A DNA stretch of 64,000 bases, taken from positions 3,569,934-3,633,933 of the forward strand of contig CM022949.1 of assembly GCA_012931725.1 (NCBI GenBank), read 5' to 3'. A model generated the notes under the pieces. It saw only the letters and a list, made by a program, of their open reading frames with translations, ran no database searches and was not told where the DNA came from. The translations under genes were made by a program, and so were the position numbers. Shown here one piece after another: positions 58,299 through 64,000 of this stretch (positions are counted from its first letter, which is position 1; the number at the start of each line of letters is the position of its first letter). The stretch is from Litsea cubeba. Its lineage: Eukaryota; Streptophyta; Magnoliopsida; Laurales; Lauraceae.

Positions 58299-58551
58299 GG
58301 TTAGAATGATATTTATTTCTAATTTTTTGGCATATAATGTGATGTAAGGGCTGAATATGGTTTAACTCTCTCTCTCTCTCTCCACAAAGTTCTTGACAAG
58401 AAAATGGGCTGTTAGGTACCCTCCCTTCATCCTGATCCTTAGTGAAAATGGGCTCGGGAATATTCGAACCTGCCTTGGCTGGATGTGGTGTGATTATTAG
58501 CTTCTTTTGAAGGAAGAGGCTTCCTCACCATCACCCTCATCTTCTGAAGAT

Positions 58552-60874
58552 TTTTTTTTTTTTTTTAAATTCCTTTTGAAGTAGGATATTACAAAACACA
58601 CCAAAACAGAAAACAACCAAGAGAACAACCCAACCAGAACACAAAAGCTACCAAATACAAAGACCAAAAGCGAAAACAACCCAAAAGACCCACAAACTAA
58701 ATAAAGTGTCATTCCTTGATGAATGGCGAATTGTTTCCTTACATTTCTCCTGATGGTTGGGGTAGGCTGAGCCTCATCTGCACTTCTGATGGGATGGATC
58801 CCATCTGGAGCTGGAGCTCTTCTCTGCGCCTGGGAAGAAAATTGCATTTGATGATAATGTGTGGCCAGTAGTGGATCTTGTAAGTACATGCCATGCATAA
58901 ACGAACAGCGAGCACAGGATGTTCCATTTTTGGGAGACCATCTGCGACAGAATCTGATTTCCCACCATTTCAGATGGGTAAGAGCTTGATGTCACCATGT
59001 TGACATTAATGCCCAGGACAGGTTCCCATGCTTTTGCAAAAATTCTATCAGAATTAAGCAATTGCCTTCAAGAATTACATATTGCAGTTCTGATTCTCGA
59101 CAGATTTACCTTTTGAAGTAGGGCATGGAGTTCCACCTCCCAGGAGTGCTCTGCAGTTGTCTTTCCCACATAAGCCGCTGTCAAGGTACCCTCTGAACTT
59201 CTAATGATATCACCTATCACTAGTCTTTGTTAAACCATTGAAAAGGCCAATAAAATTAATTTTCACACGATTATCTGGTGTTGGCAGCCACACATCTGGG
59301 GGAAGACCTGGAGATACAGAGATTATATTAGAAATTGTCCACTCTTGCAAGGCTTTAAGGTTTTGTGTTTAATTGTTATTGGATGAATGGGCATGTAAGT
59401 AAAGACATGTTTATTCCTCAGTTTCCAAATGTACTGGCTAGTGGCAATTCCTAGCTTTTGGGGGAAAGGAAAGACTCCAGATGAAAACCAGTGAGAAAAA
59501 CCATGCAAGTGGATTAGATTTTTAATTCTGTTGGGAAAAATTTTCCAAATTTGAATGGCTAAACAGATGGTCCATGGTTTCAGCGCACTGATGACAAAGA
59601 TCACATGATTAGCTTATTGAGGGGTCTATTTGGTGTAGTTGAGTACGTCTGGGGATCCAAACACATAGTAACTTCTAGGTAAAGAATTTGAATTCTGATG
59701 GAATATCCAGCTGCCATATTCTTGACCATGGGAGATATATTATGGGCCGATTGGGCCCATAGACAGCTCCTGCCGATGTTTATATAGGGACTTGGTCGAA
59801 CATTTCTCAGGAGGTTCAGATCCCCAGCACCTTATATCAGATCCCCAACTGCTAGGGCTTTAATTTTTTATGCTATTGGTTGGTCCCATATGCTTTCTAT
59901 TAACCTCCTGTTTCATACTAGCCCTTCACTAGATCAAGTAATCAGATCTGAAATTTTCCGTATCTGAGGATTTAACATCTCAATTGGGATTTTAGTAGGA
60001 AGTTCAGCAAAAGAACCAATTCTTGTGATCCATCTAATTGTGAAAATGTTAATTTGAGTCCCTTCCCTTACTACCCCATCTTTAATGATCTCTCTCTCCC
60101 GAAGAAGAGCTTTCCAGATTGGGGAGTCTTTTATCTTTATTTGGTATGTTTCTATAGATGTGTCCTGAAGGTACTTTTGTCAAAGCACCCTCACCCATAG
60201 AGCCTTGGGTGATGTTATGAATCTCCCAAGTGTTTTGACCCCAAGCTACTACATTCAATTTGTCCAAGGTACGGATTCCCAATTTGCCTTCATGCCACTT
60301 TCTTCCATGAAATAGGAATCCAGGATTTTGTGTTTGTTCGTTCAGACTAAAGGAATCTAGCTTCCATTTGATGCATAATGCTTATATGTTTCTTCCTAAA
60401 TCGTTTACATCCAATCCAATCCAATCCAATAGATTAAGATTCTACGCCCAGCCGGGGAAATCATCGTTCCTTTCCATCCTGGAAATTTTTGTTCCAATAT
60501 TGTCATGATTAAGGCCTCATTTGTACCATTCCTTCTCAAAAGTTTCGAGGGGGCACCTACTTGCCTAGTTTGACCTAGGGAAGTGGCTACTCCAGATATT
60601 TCCTTGATTTTCCTAATCTAGTGACTGGTCCCTACATGTGTTGCAAGAAAAAAAAAACAGCCCTGACTTCTCATGTTTAATTTTTTGGCCCACTTCCTCT
60701 TCAAACCTAGCTAATGTGTCATTGATTTTTGAGGCCCATTTATCTTTGACTCAAACGAAATTGATGATATCACCTGCATATTGAAGGATCCCCACTCTCA
60801 GTGTGGCCTTAACTGTGGAAATGGTAGAAGGAATCTCTTACCCAATTCTTGCATTGATCTGGTTAAGGACTCTC
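58552..60874 (-). mobile_element. L1-type LINE, 5'-truncated, minus strand
   Basis: The minus strand begins inside reverse transcriptase at the catalytic box, read ILQYAGDIINFV (YADD changed to YAGD), then KWASKINDTLARFEEEVGQK, later GIRTLDKLNVVAWGQNTWEI and RT-zinc-region pieces (ALKPWTICLAIQIWKIFP), with frameshifts. It ends in poly(A) (T run at 58551-58566). A 24-bp duplication with one mismatch (CCATCACCCTCATCTTC..GAAGAT) is at 58528-58551 and 60875-60898. Truncation therefore happened at insertion, just before the catalytic Asp pair. Confidence 0.88.
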
Positions 60875-61034
60875 CCATCACCCTCATCTTCGGAAGATTG
60901 GTGTTGGCTTGAGGTGGAATGGAATCCATATGTAATTCAATATCAGAGGGGCATGGTCCTCCTCTCCCATTGGATGGATGTATATATATACTTCTTTCAA
61001 ATAGAGGTATAGAGTACCAAGTACCAACACAACC

Positions 61035-61240
61035 AATCCGGAGGGATAGCTTAGTTGGCATAGGAAATACGGTCAATTCCGAGGGATAGCTTAGCTTGCT
61101 CTCGGAGGTTGAGGGCTCGAAACTGCGCTACCACACTGGAGACAAAGGGGATTTACCTGGTTCCCCCGGGCTCGAAGGGATTAGTCCGGCTCAAAGGGCT
61201 GTACACCCTCCATTATTATAAAAAAAAAAAAAAGAAAAAG
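61035..61240 (+). mobile_element. SINE (family 1) with duplicated head
   Basis: The tRNA-like head GAGGGATAGCTTAG occurs twice (61041 and 61080), then the B box GCTCGAAACTGCGC, the body and an A-rich tail. Target duplication AGTACCAACACAACC / AGTACCAACACAGCC lies at 61020-61034 and 61241-61255. Confidence 0.88.
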
Positions 61241-61255
61241 AGTACCAACACAGCC

Positions 61256-62153
61256 TAGAAATATAATGAATGGCGTGCATGCCTGTAGAGTATAAAACAA
61301 CTGCATGCAACTATGTCATATAGCACTTTATTCAACCATTGTACCAAGCCAATTGATTGTCTTTGAAAATTATTTATTTTTGGCACTTTATAAATTCAAC
61401 GATTATTCCAAGCAATTGATTTGTCTTTGAAAGTGGATTCATTTTGACATGACAATAATGCATTACATATCATGGTTGGTGTATCATTATCAAATTGCTG
61501 GGATCTATGCTATTGGCTGCTTGAATAAGGTGCGTTATACAATAAACTATTCTTAGCTCATGTGGGAGTTCTCTATTAACACGTACTGTCGGCCAAGGGA
61601 GTATGCATAATTTGCTTTGATGAGGACATATTCAGATTTCAAGGCCTGTGGTCCTGATTAAATTTCTGTCTGATTGACTTTAGTAAATCTGGATTAATCT
61701 AAATTCACCCCTAACCAACCAGATTTGTGTTCATTTCAGTTCAATCTATTTTTTATCTGTATTAAAGTTGCTCTGAGAAAGACGGAAGAATGTGTAATTA
61801 TGTGTATTAGGGGCGGAGAGTTTTGCCGAGGTCCTGTTTGGTTAAAGGCATTTCTGATAAGGTATTGAGCTTGTTGAGGATTTATGACATGATGTGACAT
61901 CTTATCCCCTTGGCATTACAAATGCTCTATTTGATGCAAGAATTCATAATTTTCAAACCACATGAAAAGGCACTTTTAACCTTATGCGGATTTGCGAGCC
62001 AAAACCAATTTTTCTTAGCTATATTTATGATATGCATTGATATCAATTTGAAATCCTTGGTGAGGTATCTTTTTTCTAGGGGCAGTGAGGAATCTTCAAC
62101 TTCGTGTGATCCTCATGGATTCCTCACCAATTACCAAATGTGCGTGCTATACA
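61256..62153. other. Intergenic DNA
   Basis: No gene or element recognised. An imperfect direct repeat (ATTGATTNTCTTTGAAANT) occurs at 61351 and 61409. Confidence 0.45.
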
Positions 62154-62493
62154 GGCCCGTTTGTTTGCATTAACATACATACGAATTGAATGCATAAGAT
62201 TTATGTCATAAGGAGTTAAAAAAGAAGCCCACGAGTCAATTTTAAAAAATGAGCATCAAATCATCTTTCCTTTCATGGAAATAATAGAATAAAAGAAATA
62301 TGGGAAATAACTAACCAGCCATCATCTTAGTTATCCATTTCTCATCCTCCTTTAATTTTATTTGCATAAAAGGAAAGATTATTTGATGTTCTTTTTTATA
62401 TATGAAGTTCATCGTTTATCATCATTTTTAACCATTAATGCTTTAATTACATGTATTCAATTTCTATATATTGTAATGCAAATAAATAGGCCC
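62154..62493. mobile_element. MITE with GGCCCGTTTGTTTGCATTA ends
   Basis: Left end GGCCCGTTTGTTTGCATTA; inverted right end GGGCCTATTTATTTGCATTA. The arms pair for about 120 bp (AATTGAATGCAT; GAGCATCAAATCATCTTTCC against AACATCAAATAATCTTTCC). Same family as 52749-53081 and the likely source of the 6.8-7.8 kb minisatellite. No clean target duplication. Confidence 0.75.
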
Positions 62494-63266
62494 TAAGTCA
62501 ACTTTTCTGTTGGAGCAAGTCTTCAAGATTCCAAGCGCATGTCTTTAAGATTTCAAAAGTAGATGAATCAAGAGAACTCTGTTGTAATTTTTTTTTTCTT
62601 TATTTTTTCCATTTTTAACTTGGGAATTACAGAAGAAGGATCATGAATAAAGTGTGGTTTCTTTTCTTTCGTAATTCAAAAGGAGAATCAAATGGTTTTC
62701 AGTATGCCACTATGAAAATCGTTGGCTCCTTTCCATGATTCCTATTTCTTCATGAAGAGAATGAGTCTACCAAATAAGAATTCAGAAGAGAGTTAGATCA
62801 AGTATCAGCAGCATTGTCAAACTAAGAATCTCCTTAATTTATAGTGTTCTTGGAATCTGATTATTGAGAACATTGGACGTCATTTGGTGATGCAAATACA
62901 TTCTCCAGAGTCCATTTTCATTTTGCACGAGGGGAGATGAGTTGCCTTTGATTCATCACAATTGAAAAACTGGACTAGGAAAAAGGCAGTGGGGCTGTGG
63001 TTGCTCATCTAGTGGGCCAGTGGGCGTCATGAAACTGTGCGACATTCCAGCTGTCAAAGGGTTGGGCCCCGGCATAAAATTATATGGATTTTTAATCGGT
63101 CCTATCCAAATTATCTCTAAATCAATTGAACTGTAGAAAAAAGAATCAAGTTTTACTCTAGTGAGAGTGATTTACACCGCTGAATTAATCATACGTTAGG
63201 AATATAACTATAAAGGTGAACTTCACATAGACATGTGACCTTAAGTACCATCTGTGACATTAGGAA
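62494..63266. other. Intergenic DNA
   Basis: No gene or defined repeat seen. Confidence 0.45.
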
Positions 63267-63320
63267 CTAGGGGTGCAACTTAGGTTGGTCGGGTCGAATC
63301 GGGTTGGTTATCAGCTCAAC
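63267..63320 (+). mobile_element. hAT-like element end
   Basis: CTAGGGGTGCAACTTAGG followed by GGTCGGGTCGAATCGGG resembles the end and subterminal motifs of the hAT MITE at 13319. No matching right end was found in the window. Confidence 0.35.
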
Positions 63321-63644
63321 TCAGATTGTATGCTGGTAAATCCTAACCCAAAACTGACTAGAATGAAACCCAAACATACTCGATCTGTGATGTTTGGGAG
63401 AATCGAAGGTTTCAACAGTGGACCAAACAGCTGCAATCAACTCCTCCAAAATAGCTATAGTGGACCAAGTTCGATTTAGACAGTCCTGAAAATATGTGCT
63501 TCCGAGACCTCTCGGGCAGAACAAGCAACTTGACCAGTTGATCGACACTTTTTTTTGCAGGTGTGAATGTTTCTAGCTAGTCATTTCAATATGTAAATGA
63601 CTTTCACAGGGCAGGAGATGTAAAAAAGTTTGAGACGTGCTATA

Positions 63645-63702
63645 CAGCCTGGGAATTGTGCCCGGGCTGCCGTGCCACAGCCCGGGCATAATTCCCGGGC
63701 TG
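63645..63702. repeat. GC-rich 25-bp hairpin
   Basis: Arms 63645-63669 and 63678-63702 pair over 25 bp around the 8-nt loop CCGTGCCA. The two differences are G-T pairs when folded. The arms themselves contain CCCGGGC palindromes. Strikingly GC-rich for the region. Confidence 0.85.
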
Positions 63703-64000
63703 CGGAGACTTTTTCAAAAAGAGTTTTGCAGGTGAATGAGCTCGTTATACAACATATTTTACAAGTGTAATGGTTACATATGTAAGATGTTTCAAGCAAA
63801 CAAATGTGTAGTGGTTACATACGTAGTAAACAACCCCTTAAGTTTCAGCTGTTATGTCAAAAACGGGCAATGCTACTATACAGTGGCGCTGCATCATGAC
63901 GCGCCATATGCATAGGTGGGGGCCATCTTTAAGAAATCCAGTTTGTTCATCATCTTTTACACCCATGGCCTATTCTTTGCATCTATAACTTCAAAGTGTA
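63703..64000. other. Right edge of window
   Basis: No gene is seen. GGGCAATGCTACTATACAGT at 63865 may be the start of another MITE cut by the window end. Confidence 0.35.

Noticed and set aside
60798..61076. 92-codon minus-strand frame as a gene
   Set aside because: It crosses the LINE target duplication and the SINE, joining unrelated sequence. Only a middle part might be an old coding fragment.
1..64000. CRISPR array, riboswitch, bacterial operon or viral genome
   Set aside because: No spaced identical repeats with unique spacers, no prokaryotic gene packing, and no viral capsid or movement genes. All evidence points to plant nuclear DNA.

Overview
This is a gene-poor, repeat-rich stretch of nuclear DNA from a flowering plant. 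The signs are spliced genes with GT-AG introns, plant-type genes (a GDP-fucose synthase, a nitrate reductase fragment, a plant mTERF fragment), tRNA-derived SINEs, L1 and RTE LINEs, Helitrons, MULEs and MITEs, and introns bloated by retrotransposons. I cannot name the species. A woody angiosperm with a mid-sized to large genome fits, but that is a guess.

Three host genes are supported. (1) The 5' end of an AFG1-like mitochondrial AAA+ ATPase gene lies on the minus strand at the left edge (14-458, rest outside the window). (2) A complete TMEM208/SND2-type (DUF788) ER membrane protein gene lies on the plus strand, with five exons between 40420 and 51992 and a 9.8 kb third intron full of retrotransposons. 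(3) A complete GDP-L-fucose synthase gene lies on the plus strand (54774-55883). It is best read as two exons coding 327 aa rather than one continuous 369 aa frame. From memory, the AFG1-like and TMEM208 genes are neighbours in Arabidopsis (AT4G30490/AT4G30500), so genes 1 and 2 may be an ancient head-to-head pair pushed about 40 kb apart by mobile elements.

Layout. 1-2.2 kb: AFG1-like 5' exons, leader and probable promoter. 2.2-15 kb: AT-rich DNA with SINEs, a minisatellite of about 19 units (6.8-7.8 kb), a PIF/Harbinger-like element, a hAT MITE and a TA-flanked MITE. 14.9-18.4 kb: a minisatellite split by a 2.5 kb minus-strand Helitron whose empty site can be recovered. 18.6-19.5 kb: a small MULE-like foldback. 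24.5-27.5 kb: a Pack-MULE with a perfect 9-bp target duplication, an mTERF gene fragment and about 14 copies of a GGGATATCCC-type palindrome. 29.5-36.8 kb: a plus-strand Helitron carrying the start of an HSP90 gene and the 3' end of a nitrate reductase gene, with a second, satellite-filled Helitron nested nine bases inside its 5' end. 37.4-39.1 kb: another MULE with a 9-bp duplication. 40.4-52.2 kb: the TMEM208 gene. Its third intron holds an L1 LINE, a copia-type LTR, an RTE inserted in an older RTE, a collapsed LTR element with primer-binding site, a SINE and a hairpin MITE. 54.1-56.2 kb: the GDP-fucose synthase gene. 56.2-64 kb: LINE, SINE and MITE insertions, several with clear target duplications.

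The genes do not form a pathway. The main story is repeated gene-fragment capture by two DNA transposon classes and nested insertion, with exact boundaries recoverable for more than ten elements. All calls were made by eye from the sequence. Protein family names rest on recognised motifs, not on a database search.
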